From: Xenococcaceae cyanobacterium MO_167.B27
GTDB lineage: Bacteria; Cyanobacteriota; Cyanobacteriia; Cyanobacteriales; Xenococcaceae
DNA: 64,000 nt
Direction of reading: 5' to 3'
Assembly: GCA_030065935.1 (NCBI GenBank)
Contig: JASJCP010000007.1
Location: forward strand, 38,538 to 102,537
Shown: positions 27,720 to 38,516 of the stretch, one piece after another
How the letters are laid out: the number at the start of each line of letters is the position of its first letter
Numbering within the stretch: position 1 is the first letter of the stretch
Program-made: the position numbers and the translations under genes
Notes under the pieces: generated by a model
The model's database searches: none
What the model was told of the DNA's origin: nothing
Seen by the model: only the letters and a program-made list of their open reading frames with translations

Positions 27720-28269
27720 TTAATCCTGTAACCACCACCCCAAAACCGACAACTTTATGCTGGTGTACTTTGATGATTTTGCGATCGCTTTCTCCCAAAG
27801 CATTATTAGGAACATAAGCTTCGCAGTCTTCAATTCCTAGCTTTTGAAGGTGATATTTCACAGCACCAATAAAAGGTTCGGGTTCTTTAAATCCTTTGAT
27901 TACTAACAATCGCGCCTTTAAAATTTTAGATGGACAGATTGGATGAATTTCTGGAGGTTCGAGAACTAAAGAATGCTTGCCTACTTTGAGTAGCTTTTGA
28001 ACTAATCTTAGAAATAGCGGAATTTGCTCCCATCCCGCTCTGATTCTCAGTCGAGAATATTCTGTCAGCGTGATTTCTCCTCGACCAGTTAACGTTCCAC
28101 CAATTGTTGCCATTCTCCAGCCATTAGACTCATGGATCGCAGGAACAATCCTAGACATTGCACCATACAGTTTATGTCCATGATCTGCTGGTAACGATTT
28201 GCCAACTAATGGATATCTGAGTTCCCAGTAGCTTTTAGTTAAATCTTTAGTTGAAGACAAAACAAGCAC
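27580..28269 (-). CDS. cas6: Cas6, crRNA-processing endoribonuclease
   Basis: 229 aa. LYGAMSRIVPAIHESNGWRM near residues 34-53 carries the candidate catalytic His. RGEITLTEYSRLRIRAGWEQ follows, and the Gly-rich loop NGCGGKGKMGCGFFSPI lies near the C-terminus. These are Cas6/Cmx6 features. Cas6 cuts the repeat transcript and usually stays on the 3' hairpin of the crRNA. It is the first gene of the Cascade set, just downstream of brxL but separated from it by about 110 bp. Confidence 0.83.
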   Translation of the reverse strand: MLVLSSTKDLTKSYWELRYPLVGKSLPADHGHKLYGAMSRIVPAIHESNGWRMATIGGTLTGRGEITLTEYSRLRIRAGWEQIPLFLRLVQKLLKVGKHSLVLEPPEIHPICPSKILKARLLVIKGFKEPEPFIGAVKYHLQKLGIEDCEAYVPNNALGESDRKIIKVHQHKVVGFGVVVTGLNALNSIALQVNGCGGKGKMGCGFFSPISSLDLQENEGDKEQESSNA

Positions 28270-28380
28270 AAGAATATTTGTACTTTTTTAGTTTACCTTT
28301 TACAAGTGTTCTGATCGATCTTGAGTAATTAATGTGAGTTAGATGAAGCTTTTCTAAAACTTCGGTTTTAATTCTTTGGT

Positions 28381-30438
28381 TTATTTACTGTGTAAAAAAG
28401 TAACTTCAAATGCTTTACAGTTTCTAAACTCCTGCAATCTGTTCGATATGGAGAATACGTCATTCATTTCATAATGTTGAAAGATATCAAGTCCGCGATC
28501 AAGAGATATCTTCCAGTTAGTGTCGGTAACTATGTGACGAGCATGAATAGTATTTGTACCATCAAATTCCCAGGTGAATTCAATACCAGCAATAGAGGCT
28601 GATTTCTTAATACTTTCAAGATATTCTATCTGAGACTCACCTTTAAATTCGTCTAATGTAGTGATTAGATGGATATTTAGCTCATCTTCTTTTACCTTCT
28701 GTTTGATTGCGGTTTCGATAAATTCCATCAGATTTCTTGCCTGATAAAAAAGACGAATGTAGGGATCGGTAATTACAATCTTCTTGGCATTCTTTAGGTA
28801 TGGTCCAAATAGCGAATCAAATGAAACACCTCGCTGATTTTCTTGATATACAAGATGCTGCTCTTTTAAGACACAAGAAGTTGTTTGTTCTTTTTGGTTG
28901 TCAATCGAAGCTGATTCAGATTTCTTAACTTTTTTTGAAGTTGCTTCGCTACCAAGGGTTTCTAGTTTTTGATAGTAGTAAGCAGGATATTCTTCTTCTT
29001 CGAGAGTAGTAACAGCCTGAGAAATACCTTCATTGTCATCGTAGGAGAAGTGAACCTCAGCATAGGTAGAATCGATCCGAAGCAGCTGGTCTTTAACGCG
29101 CTTGCGCCCTTCCATTGAAAAACGCAGTAATTCTTCTGTCTCCTGTTTGGTTGCCCTGCCATTGGGGAAGAGGATCTTCATCAAGCCTGAGAAAGTTTTG
29201 TGAATAGCATCGCGATCGCGAGTCGAAATATCCGATGAGAGAGTAAAGTGGTTTTGGTAGCGATCTGAATAATCGTAGTTTCGCATCGATCGCAGAATTT
29301 CGGCGAGGTAATCGACGACAAATCCGTAGTTACAAGAGAACATTTCACCCCTAATAATATCCACCTCCCATCCTGGGATATAGAAATGGATTCGATCTAA
29401 AAATGCCGAGTCGTGAAATTTATCGGGCAATTCCTCAAATAAATCTGAGTGTTTGAGCATGTAAGGAACGTTATGCTTAGTGTTGCCGACAAATACCATT
29501 GAAGCCTCAGCACCTAAAGTTTCTACACCCCGCGAGAAGGTTTTGTTTGCCATAAAGTTCTTCATGATGTCTACCAGTGCCTTGTTAACTCTCTTTTGTT
29601 GCCCAGCAAACTCATCAAAAGCTACGACATCCCAGTATCCAACCAGACCAATTTTGCCACTGGAATTATTGACAAACAGCTTGGCAACAGTCACTTCTCC
29701 ACCCGATATTAGGGTGCCGTGAGGAGAAAACTCGGAGAAAATGTGAGATTTCCCCGTCCCTTTAGGACCTAGTTCGATTAAGTTATAGTTCCGTTCGCAG
29801 AAGGGAATAAGACGTATAAGCTGGGTTAATTTACTGCGTTTGCCAAACAGTTCGGGATTGAAGCCAATACTCTGCATGAGCAGGTCGATCCATTCTTCAG
29901 TAGAGAAGTGTTGGCGGGCTTCTACATAACCATCAAAGTCAAAATGAGATAGCTGAATTGGCTTAAGCGAGGACAAAATCCAGGGAGAGATCTTTTTATC
30001 TTCTGTGAATTCATATTCAACATCGGCAATACACCAGACACCGCTTACCAGAAGCTTGGGGTGTTTTTTTACCGTTGTAGAATCCACAACTACCTTTTTA
30101 ATTCCCAAGTTGGCAAAAGTAGCTTCGTAAACATCTGCTTTTTCATTGAGGGAGACTTGAATTCTATCGATGACTTTGTAGCGACCTCTTTCTTTGATGT
30201 TTGAACGGATTAGTCCTGCTTCGTTGCGATGAACATAGTGTTGGCGTAAAATTTCTTTTACGGTATCGATGCCCTGCTCAATCGTAGCTTCATCGTTGGT
30301 AGCGCAATATTGTCCGAGCAGATACTCCAAGACATAGGAAGGAACAATCGCGTTACCTTTGACCATTTTCACCAGATCTTTGCGTACAACAAGACCTTGA
30401 AAGTGCTGGTTAATTTTGAGATCAAATTGATTCTTCAA
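28381..30438 (-). CDS. brxL: BrxL, Lon-like AAA+ protein of type I BREX
   Basis: 685 aa, full length for the family. Walker A GPKGTGKS at residues 224-231 lies in NLIELGPKGTGKSHIFSEFS, Walker B in DVVAFDEFAGQ near 270, followed by DLFEELPDKFHDSAFLDRIH. The Lon-protease-like C-terminal part starts after 500. BrxL forms ring-shaped ATPase assemblies on DNA and is needed for phage blocking in type I BREX. It is the last gene of the BREX series, 13 nt after the pglZ remnant. No disruption visible. Confidence 0.88.
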   Translation of the reverse strand: MKNQFDLKINQHFQGLVVRKDLVKMVKGNAIVPSYVLEYLLGQYCATNDEATIEQGIDTVKEILRQHYVHRNEAGLIRSNIKERGRYKVIDRIQVSLNEKADVYEATFANLGIKKVVVDSTTVKKHPKLLVSGVWCIADVEYEFTEDKKISPWILSSLKPIQLSHFDFDGYVEARQHFSTEEWIDLLMQSIGFNPELFGKRSKLTQLIRLIPFCERNYNLIELGPKGTGKSHIFSEFSPHGTLISGGEVTVAKLFVNNSSGKIGLVGYWDVVAFDEFAGQQKRVNKALVDIMKNFMANKTFSRGVETLGAEASMVFVGNTKHNVPYMLKHSDLFEELPDKFHDSAFLDRIHFYIPGWEVDIIRGEMFSCNYGFVVDYLAEILRSMRNYDYSDRYQNHFTLSSDISTRDRDAIHKTFSGLMKILFPNGRATKQETEELLRFSMEGRKRVKDQLLRIDSTYAEVHFSYDDNEGISQAVTTLEEEEYPAYYYQKLETLGSEATSKKVKKSESASIDNQKEQTTSCVLKEQHLVYQENQRGVSFDSLFGPYLKNAKKIVITDPYIRLFYQARNLMEFIETAIKQKVKEDELNIHLITTLDEFKGESQIEYLESIKKSASIAGIEFTWEFDGTNTIHARHIVTDTNWKISLDRGLDIFQHYEMNDVFSISNRLQEFRNCKAFEVTFLHSK

Positions 30439-30451
30439 GATTTACCCTCCT

Positions 30452-32236
30452 TTAAAAATCAAAATCACTGGTAAACGAACGGCGCATAGTATATTTTAGT
30501 GACTTATACTCTTTGTATTGGGATGTCCCTGCATGTTTTTGTTCGAGACGTAAAGTTACCTCTTGTCCGTTTAATTCATCTGCTTTCTTGGTTAGGATAA
30601 ACATTACCCTTTGCTCTCGTTCTCTTGAATTAGGAGAGGTAATGTCGAAAGAAAGTTCATGGGCATCGGAGATTAGTTCGTCATTTTGAGCATAAATTCC
30701 CGCTCTTAGGTATCTAGGATGTATTTTTTCGGTGATAGCTTCTGTTTGATAGATAGTAACTACCAGTTGTTTGGAAGAAATAATCGAACTTGCCCCAGGA
30801 ATAATGTTTACCTCAACTAAAGTTGTATCGCTCTGGCGTTTTTTGTTGATTTTAAGCACGGGGATGACTATTTCTTGTAACGATGCCCCTCCATGAACGT
30901 ATCGGCTCCCAGAACCTTTGCGCCGTAATCGATTGATTGATTTAGGAATTTGTACCTCCAAGTTTCCTGAGAGTCCTAGTTCTTCTGAAGTAAACTTTCG
31001 TAGGCTAGAATTTTCCTCAAGACCTCTTCCGAGGATAAAACGGCGATCGCGAAACAGAATTTCTTCTCCTTGGGGTTCGACGCTGGCAAAATCACTCTCG
31101 TCGAGGCTGCGGTTTTGGTAAATAAACCCGTGATCTGCCGTAATCAAAATGTTACTAACATTTGCATTTGCCAGTTTCTTAACCAGTTGAATTAACTCTT
31201 TGAGGGTATCTTCTACCGCTTCAAAAACCCTCTCTTCTGAGTCTCGCTTGTCACCTGTAGCATCGATACGGTTGTGATAGACATATACAACATCGTGGTT
31301 GCGAACTAGCGATCGCCTATCTTCTTGATTGAGCTTCATCAATTCTTCTGCTTTGACCGCAGTAGCCCGTTCAGGAAGAGCGCGATCTAATTGCTTTTGG
31401 CGGTTTACTAGCCCTTGGGAGCTTTGATCGTCTACCTCAACATTGCCTTTGTCGGTTAGGCTTAGAGAACCATTGGGTAGCAACGCTGCCATGCCTAGTT
31501 GAGTATAGCTGGGTAACATGGTCATGGCAGCTTCAAGATCTGCTTCGTAACGGTCTTCGCTGCGAATTAACCTTAAAAACTCTTCCCCGATTTCATAGCG
31601 TAGGGCATCGGAAATAATTACAAATACCTTGCGATTCTTCTTCAAGAATGGTTTTATCCAACGGGAGAAAAATTTTCTCTGAAGAATCACGTCAGCAGCA
31701 GACCATTTCCCTGTAGCATCTACCAAATTTTGCCAGCGATCGTTTAGAGGCAAAAGGTAGTTGTTAACGTAATGATTCTCAACTAGATCGCTCAAACTTT
31801 CCATTACAGTAGATTCCGCAGATTGAAGCACATGGTAAACGAATTTACGATAGAGTTGGTCTAGGCGAAACCAAGAGTGACAATATTTTTGAAATCCTTC
31901 TGTAAGAGAATCCATTGTCAAGTATGCTTCATTTAACTCTTTTATCAACTGAGCTGCTGCATCAATAGCTTTGTATAAATGTTCAAACTCTTTATACCAA
32001 TAGCTTTGTTTGCGCTGCCGAATCCAGGAAGTAACATCAAAAGAAGATGCGGTTTTAGTTACAACACCGCGAACAAGATCGCTAATAATTTTGTTCTCGA
32101 TTACTCGAAAGTAATCTATGTCAATCAGATCCGTAATCTCTCGCGTTGCTAAATCTTGCTCGATTCTGGGGTCTTCAGCGCATTGTTTTGATAGGGTTTT
32201 AAAAGATTCTTGCCATTTAATGAAATAACTGCCCTC
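30452..32236 (-). pseudogene. pglZ: PglZ (BrxZ), N-terminally truncated
   Basis: The homologous frame runs from about 32236 down to the stop at 30452, but no ATG, GTG or usable TTG precedes the first conserved block; the first ATG downstream would start at about 31948 (498 aa). The remaining protein holds the alkaline-phosphatase-like core: VFVIISDALRYEIGEEFL (metal/catalytic loop), YHNRIDATGDKRDSEER and ILITADHGFIY. About 250-350 N-terminal residues present in normal PglZ are missing. The frame is joined out of register to the broken pglX at about 32217-32236. Translation could still occur by coupling, as an AGGAGG lies at the junction. Confidence 0.85.
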
Positions 32237-33533
32237 CTATATCCTTACTCTCTAGCAGTTCCAGCATATTCTCTACATCGGTTACGACTGGTCGAATCAA
32301 AGAACCAAAGTTGTCGGCTTCTTTAAACTGATTTAGTGTTTCCAATAGGGGAGCTGTAAACAAGTCTTGCCCGATAAAATTCATGTATTGGGTCAACTCA
32401 TCATCAGTAAATTCAATCGGCTTTAACACGCAAATATTGGGCTGTACTGGTTTGCGGAGAAACCTACGGTACTTTTCCCGCGCCTTCATAGTCAGGGCAA
32501 AGGCTGCTAGCTCTCCCGCCCGTTCGTCGATTTCAATGCCGTAGAGATTGTGGGTTAAAATCTTTTCGGGAATTTCCGATGGTTCATACCCTTCTTCTTC
32601 GTAGATAGCGTAGAGTAAATCGAAGGCGTACACTAGCATATGACCGCTACCGCAGGCAGGGTCACAAATTTTGATCTCTTCAGGTGTTTTTACCTGGAGA
32701 AAATCCGTCTCTACTTCTTCGGGGGGAATATAGTATTCCATCTTGTCCGCCAACTTAGATCCTGGATGATTCAACATCCACAACCGCCCCAAAGAATTTT
32801 CTACCAAATATCGCACGATCCAATGGGGCGTAAAAAGTTGGGTAGCTGCGGGGATATTCTCGGTCGTAATTTTCTGTTTCTTTTTCAGTCCCGCAAAAAC
32901 CTGATCTTTTTTCTCAGAGATATAAAACTGATACAGCCAACCAATTACCTCCACATTCTGACAAGCCTCTGGAGTCATCGCTTCGCGAGTAGCAGCCAGA
33001 ATCGATTCAGACGAAAGCAGGTCATCGGGAATTAAAAGTTCTACGTAGTCAGCTATCTTCTCGAACAGGTAGGGCATAGCTTTGTGATATTCATTGCAAA
33101 CCGCTACCAACAGCAGACGATAGGCTTCTCCCTGGGGGTCTGGGCTGGGAGTTTCTCCACTTAAAAGGGCAACAATCTCCCCCTGAGTCTTAGCTGACAC
33201 CATCTTGTCCTCAATGTGACCCATCTTAGCTTCAGCTAAAATCTCTGGTTGCGATCTTCCCTCCGCAGCAGAAACTACGCCAATCTTTGTATAGCGATTG
33301 ACATCCATAAAGCGCAAAGCACAAAAGCGGTTAAACCAGATGTAAGCTACTTTATCAATGACCCGTTCTTTGGAAAGAGTGGAAATTTCTTTTTCTAACT
33401 GTTCTACCGCATGAGGATATTGACGACGGGCAGCACTATTATCGGCAAGCACTAAAGTCAGTTTATTAGTAACCTGCTCGATTAGACTTCGGCGAGCATT
33501 TTGGGCAAATTTTTTCAGATTCATGGTGTCCAT
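32217..33533 (-). pseudogene. pglX: PglX (BrxX) DNA methyltransferase, C-terminally truncated
   Basis: 438 codons instead of about 1,200. The N-terminal helical region and SAM-binding motif I (DPACGSGHML, residues 291-300), then NLYGIEIDERAGELAAFAL (motif II), are intact. The protein stops at DIGGQLFH before the catalytic NPPY motif and before the whole target-recognition region. It therefore cannot methylate. In BREX, PglX modifies host DNA and marks self; its loss here is due to a deletion that also removed the start of pglZ. Its start follows brxC by 12 nt. Confidence 0.88.
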
Positions 33534-33545
33534 GATAATAACCTC

Positions 33546-36500
33546 CTAAATGCTGATTCTTTTGCCGTTTTCAATCTCCCGTCGTAAAACCTCACCTAAG
33601 CTTTTAAGATAGGAATCCACGTCCGATGGTTCGCTGAGGAAAGGCTTATCAAAAGCAACTTGAATATCTCGGCAAGAAACATATTCAATCTCTGATTCAT
33701 TTGTCGATTCTGGATTAACCCAGTTATGAATTTTAGTCAGCAGATGGTTGTATTCACGTTCTTCAAAGCTGCGTAAGGTATCGCGAATAACAGCGATGGT
33801 ATTTTGTGTCTCAACTTTTTCTTTCAAGTTAGAAAAAGGTTGGCAGACTTCAGCTTGTTGCTGTGGGGAGAGTACCTCATAATCTGGATGGTTAATGAGC
33901 CTATTTTCTAAATCATTGAACTTTTGTTCGGCTTTCTGAATCTCCTGTTCTATTTGCGCTGACACTTTCTCTTGTAGATTGTCTAGCAAGGCTTTTAGAT
34001 CCTTCATCAAACAGCCCTTGAAACACTGCTCGTTGTTTAAAATCTCTGCGATCTGCTCTACTTCATCCCCCTCGATGTAGGCAAAATTGGCTTCCTGCTC
34101 TTTTAAATAGCTGTGGGCGTTATCGAATATATCTCTTTGCGACCCTTTCATAAATTTGCTAATCGGGTCAAGAATATCTTCCTTGAGGTCTAGCAGGTCA
34201 TCTTCTCGATCTAATAGTTCGGTGAGATACCAGGCATAGGGTTTACCACTAACCTCCTTCAAAATCGCGATCGCCTTGTCTAATTTTTCTTGAAAAGGAT
34301 AATGGTCTTTTCCTGAAGTAAGACTCTCTAGTTCAGCGAGCGATCGCCCCATAGCTTCTCCTGTCGCTTGAGCCACTTCTTTCGCTTCTCCTGGAGCAGG
34401 GTGTTCATCAAAGAATTCTTCATAAAAAACTTTAAGTGCGCGAACTTGAGAGTTAGTAAAATCAAGCTGTGGGTCTAGAATTAGGTTGCTATGTTCTTTT
34501 GAATTTTGCAGAGATTTAAGTAGTTTATTCCCCTCAAGAATATTTCCATCCGCACGAAGTTCCAGTTTGCCCCGCGCCAATAGACTGCCCACCGTGCAGA
34601 GAATAGCAGCATATCCCCAGCCATAGGGTTTACGTTCAAAAGTATCTAGAAGCTTTTTAACGGTCGTTCTAACACCAGTATTTTTGTTAGTTTGAATCTT
34701 GCTCAGTACTTCCGTTTCTGCATCCGAAAGAGCGGTTGCAAACAACCCAGTAGATTGATTTAATACTCCTTCTAAATCTTGTTCGCGATAGATCGTTCCT
34801 CGCAGCATTTGTAGATGGGGATATGTTTTAGTGATTAGCTGCTGGAATCCTTTAACAATAGAAATTTGGGCATGCTCACTACTCACATCAACATCACTCC
34901 CATTAATAATTAATTTGGCTTTTCCTAATAGTGTTTCGATACGCTGTCGTAACTCGCTATATCGTTGATTATTATGAGCATTCTTGGCTGCAAGTATTCT
35001 TTTTACGGCTTCCTTTTGAGTAATGAATATGTTTTGCTTAACAAATTTTTCTGTACGCTTGTACATGGGCAGATCTCGCATAAGCCTTTCGTCGGCTGGC
35101 ATAACAATCAAAAGTTCATCACTATGCCCCATACTCTGCATTCTTAGGATATCTTCGCTCTCTGCATGTTCGCTAAATGGAGTAATAACATGTATGGTAA
35201 GTTCTTGCTGACTGCCGTACAGACGATCGTCCATCTTTCTAGAAAAAGGATAGTCCTTACCATTGGACTCAGAACGGATCTTTTTCTGCTTGAGGGTATG
35301 GTCAAAAATGAGTTTGGCTAATTCTTGACTGACAACCGCTTGCTCTACTTCCGTATTCTTAATCTCTTGCTCGATATCTTTTTCTTCGTCGGTAAGATAT
35401 TCATATAGCTCTCCCGCTCTTTGAATGTAGGTTTCTCGTTCTAAAAGACTTAATCCTGCTTCGACTTGTTTGCGTAGCTGTACTAAGTCCCTGTCAAATT
35501 CATCTAGCATTAATACGCAAAGATTTCGTGGAGTTGGCTTAAACTCCTTAACGTACTTCACTAAAAAAAGTGCTTTAAGCAATTTAAGGGTAAATTTGTC
35601 TTCCAGATCCCGTTCTGCTCGCAAAATAGATTTTTGAATGCTCGATTTGAGTGCAGAACTAATTCCTTCAAACATGAGATCGAAGGTGGCAAGCTGACCT
35701 ATGTTGTAGTCTTGAATTTTGATAGCAACTTCTTGGAACACTCCTAACATCGAGCGTTCTCCAACAGAACTGTGTTTCCCCTCAAAGGCATTGTGTACCG
35801 ATAGATTTTGAATCGCAGATTGAAAAAGAGCGAATTGATAAGGAACAAAGGGATAGCAATGAATAAAATGATCGCAATCTTGAAAGTTACTGTAAGTTCG
35901 AGAGCCATCGCTAAAGTCAAACAGCGTTTTGAAGTTATTTGATTGCTCATCATAAAGCTTAGAAAGCTCGCTTAAGCCCTTTTGATTTTTCAAAAGCAAT
36001 CGTTTCTGAATGACTTCCGCAACATCTTGACTATTCAGCTTCATCCGATTGGCAAAACGAGCTTGGATCTTAGAAAAGTCATTACCCTGCTGATGGCTTT
36101 GTTCGCCTACAACCATATCCATATCTTCTTGAGCTGTGACAATTATCCAAGCACGACCCTGACACTTGGTAGCTAGACTTTCAGCAATCGTTTGTAAATT
36201 AGTCATTAGCTTCACGTTGTCTGCGATGTACTGTCCTACCTCATCAACAAAGAAATTTAAGCGAAAGTTAGCAGGCTGCTGCTCCAGGTATGCATATACT
36301 TGATCGGCAAAGTCCTCAATTGATACTTTGTGCTGATTGCGATATTTATCCAGAATTCCTTCTGCACTGGAGGCATCGTTGCCCGTAACTCGACTGTAAG
36401 CTTTAGCAATGTTTTGGGACTCTAAAATTGCCTGTTCTCTTCCCTCTTGCCAATCTATCCCTGCTATCTCTTGATATGCTGCTTTAAAGTCCTCATAATT

Positions 36501-37016
36501 GCTGCGTTTATCCAAGTCACGTTCAAATTGAGCGATGTAGCCTTGTTTGCCATAGTAGCCACACATTTCATCAAAAACCTTTACAAAAACTGCCAGTAGG
36601 GCATCTATCTGAGTTTTGCTGATGACATCTGCTTTTTGGTCGATGTTAAACAGAATGCTCTTGGAAGGAATTCTTGCAGCCTTTTGAAAACCTCCCTTCA
36701 AAAATGCGTTTTTTTCACATTTGGGTAAAAAGCTTTCTAGTACGGAAAGATCGTTTATAACTCTATTTTCCAGAAGAAGAGCTAGCATTTTTAGTAGATG
36801 GGATTTTCCCGAACCAAAGAAGCCCGATATCCATACTCCATTGGCTCCCTTATAACTGTTATAGGCATCTAAAAAATTTTCAAGACGCTTTTCTATTTCT
36901 TCAGTCAATACATACTCTTCAATTTCAATCCCCAGACTTTTGCGATCGTCTGCTTTGATAACTCCATCAATAGGTCGGTCTATCGGTTTGGTAAAAATGC
37001 TTTTTAAACTCATCAT
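33546..37016 (-). CDS. brxC: BrxC, large ATPase of type I BREX
   Basis: 1156 aa, the expected size. Walker A is GFFGSGKS at residues 65-72 within VWISGFFGSGKSHLLKML. FRLNFFVDEVGQYIADN is the Walker B segment and WIIVTAQEDMDMVVGEQSHQ follows. Long helical and coiled-coil stretches fill the C-terminal half. BrxC is a core component of BREX complexes with BrxB, PglZ and PglX. brxB lies 11 nt upstream and pglX 12 nt downstream, a tight operon. The frame is intact. Confidence 0.92.
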   Translation of the reverse strand: MMSLKSIFTKPIDRPIDGVIKADDRKSLGIEIEEYVLTEEIEKRLENFLDAYNSYKGANGVWISGFFGSGKSHLLKMLALLLENRVINDLSVLESFLPKCEKNAFLKGGFQKAARIPSKSILFNIDQKADVISKTQIDALLAVFVKVFDEMCGYYGKQGYIAQFERDLDKRSNYEDFKAAYQEIAGIDWQEGREQAILESQNIAKAYSRVTGNDASSAEGILDKYRNQHKVSIEDFADQVYAYLEQQPANFRLNFFVDEVGQYIADNVKLMTNLQTIAESLATKCQGRAWIIVTAQEDMDMVVGEQSHQQGNDFSKIQARFANRMKLNSQDVAEVIQKRLLLKNQKGLSELSKLYDEQSNNFKTLFDFSDGSRTYSNFQDCDHFIHCYPFVPYQFALFQSAIQNLSVHNAFEGKHSSVGERSMLGVFQEVAIKIQDYNIGQLATFDLMFEGISSALKSSIQKSILRAERDLEDKFTLKLLKALFLVKYVKEFKPTPRNLCVLMLDEFDRDLVQLRKQVEAGLSLLERETYIQRAGELYEYLTDEEKDIEQEIKNTEVEQAVVSQELAKLIFDHTLKQKKIRSESNGKDYPFSRKMDDRLYGSQQELTIHVITPFSEHAESEDILRMQSMGHSDELLIVMPADERLMRDLPMYKRTEKFVKQNIFITQKEAVKRILAAKNAHNNQRYSELRQRIETLLGKAKLIINGSDVDVSSEHAQISIVKGFQQLITKTYPHLQMLRGTIYREQDLEGVLNQSTGLFATALSDAETEVLSKIQTNKNTGVRTTVKKLLDTFERKPYGWGYAAILCTVGSLLARGKLELRADGNILEGNKLLKSLQNSKEHSNLILDPQLDFTNSQVRALKVFYEEFFDEHPAPGEAKEVAQATGEAMGRSLAELESLTSGKDHYPFQEKLDKAIAILKEVSGKPYAWYLTELLDREDDLLDLKEDILDPISKFMKGSQRDIFDNAHSYLKEQEANFAYIEGDEVEQIAEILNNEQCFKGCLMKDLKALLDNLQEKVSAQIEQEIQKAEQKFNDLENRLINHPDYEVLSPQQQAEVCQPFSNLKEKVETQNTIAVIRDTLRSFEEREYNHLLTKIHNWVNPESTNESEIEYVSCRDIQVAFDKPFLSEPSDVDSYLKSLGEVLRREIENGKRISI

Positions 37017-37027
37017 CTATTTCCTCG

Positions 37028-37639
37028 TTATGCTTCATAGTGAAAAATGTTGAACGCTCGATAGTATTTGTCATCGTGCAGCTTTTCAAAAAGATCGAGA
37101 GAAGCACCAGATTCCAAAGAGTGAGTATAAGCACCAGGAAAAAATACCACCGTTGGCTGCTCTTTTGCAGTACTCTGCAAATTGTTCAAAATATTGTGCG
37201 AGCGAATATAGGGAAATACCTCACCTACTCCAGATAGGAACATTACCTGAAATTCTGAATTAGACATTTTGTTGGCAATTCCAGGTATCAAATGAGCTTC
37301 GGGATCGAGAACTCCCTGCAACAGCTCCTTCAACTGATCTTTCGATACCGATTTTTCTCGATCGAGAACTTTATCCCAGATTCCACGCTGTTTTAGTAGC
37401 TCGATTGAGAAATCATAGAGGTTTATTTCCAATACAGACACTCCTTGCTTTGTCAACTTATTACGGAGCGATTTTCTCGAACGTTCCATCTCGATTGATT
37501 CTTCAGGTTTATAAGGACAGATAAAAAATGGCACTTCGTTACCCAAACCCTGTTTTTTTAAAAAGCGATCGCTAGAAATAACTGTTTCAAGATGCTCAAA
37601 GCGTCTTTTTAATGGTTCTGTAGCTATATCTCTTACCAA
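37028..37639 (-). CDS. brxB: BrxB, BREX core protein
   Basis: 203 aa. FEHLETVISSDRFLKKQGLGNEVPFFICPYKPEE at the N-terminus and VVFFPGAYTHSLESGASLDLF near the C-terminus match BrxB (DUF1788). It bridges BrxC and PglZ in described systems. The start overlaps the end of brxA by 7 nt; brxC follows 11 nt later. Confidence 0.88.
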   Translation of the reverse strand: MVRDIATEPLKRRFEHLETVISSDRFLKKQGLGNEVPFFICPYKPEESIEMERSRKSLRNKLTKQGVSVLEINLYDFSIELLKQRGIWDKVLDREKSVSKDQLKELLQGVLDPEAHLIPGIANKMSNSEFQVMFLSGVGEVFPYIRSHNILNNLQSTAKEQPTVVFFPGAYTHSLESGASLDLFEKLHDDKYYRAFNIFHYEA

Positions 37640-38286
37640 TTTCCTACCCCAAGCTGAGATTCTAATAATGGAAAAAATAAAGCTTCCTTTTGCCTTTCTA
37701 AAAAAACTGTGTTTATTAAAGAAGTGCTTGGTAGAGCTGGATGAATTCTGTTTTCGGTGCTTAAAAGATCGGCTTCTCGCAGCATCTTGAAAAGTGTTCG
37801 CTGCCCTTTAATCTTAGTTTCTGGCTTGAGAGCTTCTAATTCATCATGCCACTCTGCTTTTTGATTGAAAAAAAACTCAAAATCTTCGATTTGAAGTTCT
37901 GTCTCTAGATTTAGAAGTTTTTCTCTTAAAACTTCAACAGCAAAGTCGCGAATGAATTTATAGCGTCGGCACAGTGCTAGCCAAAGAATATAACCTTTAT
38001 CCTTGACTGTTCCGTCAACTAGTAAATCTAATTCTTTCTCGCCAAGGGTCTTTAATCTAGAACAAATCTCTCTACAAAGCCTTACAGAAGATTTTTGGGT
38101 TCTGGTCTGAAGCAGATTTTGATCGACAACTAGATTTCGCACATGATTCCAATTGCCAAACTCTGCAAAAAGAGTAGCGAGTCTGACCGACTCTTGATAA
38201 AGAAGACCTCCAGTCGTAAATGAAAAAGAATATTTCTTAGTATTAGAAGTCGTTTTGAGTCTATTAACAGTACTTTGAAACTTCAC
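37633..38286 (-). CDS. brxA: BrxA, BREX nucleic-acid-binding protein
   Basis: 217 aa. FTTGGLLYQESVRLATLFAEFGNWNHVRNLV and LLVDGTVKDKGYILWLALCRRYKFIRDFAVEVLREK are typical of BrxA (DUF1819), a small helical protein resembling NusB in fold. First gene of the BREX operon. About 230 bp of AT-rich sequence separates it from tnsD and should contain the operon promoter. Confidence 0.88.
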   Translation of the reverse strand: MKFQSTVNRLKTTSNTKKYSFSFTTGGLLYQESVRLATLFAEFGNWNHVRNLVVDQNLLQTRTQKSSVRLCREICSRLKTLGEKELDLLVDGTVKDKGYILWLALCRRYKFIRDFAVEVLREKLLNLETELQIEDFEFFFNQKAEWHDELEALKPETKIKGQRTLFKMLREADLLSTENRIHPALPSTSLINTVFLERQKEALFFPLLESQLGVGNW

Positions 38287-38516
38287 TTTTTAAGGTAAAT
38301 GTTCACTACTACCCAAGTGTTCCCGTTTTTGAAAATAAATTTGCGAATAGTCATGATAATACGCATCGCAGAATAGTCGTAATTATTCTGTATTACCTTA
38401 TTTAATTTATAGTTAAAAATTGCTTTCGAGTAGCTCTTGCTTAAGAGCGAGTATTTCATTCATTGCATTGTTTTGAATGTTTTTTTGTGGTTAGGCAGCA
38501 CTTAGAAATAATAATT
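38287..38516 (-). promoter_or_regulatory. Probable BREX promoter region
   Basis: 230 AT-rich bases upstream of brxA and downstream of tnsD, both on the minus strand. A clear promoter could not be chosen. It contains short GAATAGTC repeats (about 38342 and 38372). Confidence 0.35.

Noticed and set aside
36000..37016. Cas3 or another CRISPR helicase in the large ATPase gene
   Set aside because: The 1156-aa protein has BrxC motifs and no HD or DEAD-box helicase motifs.
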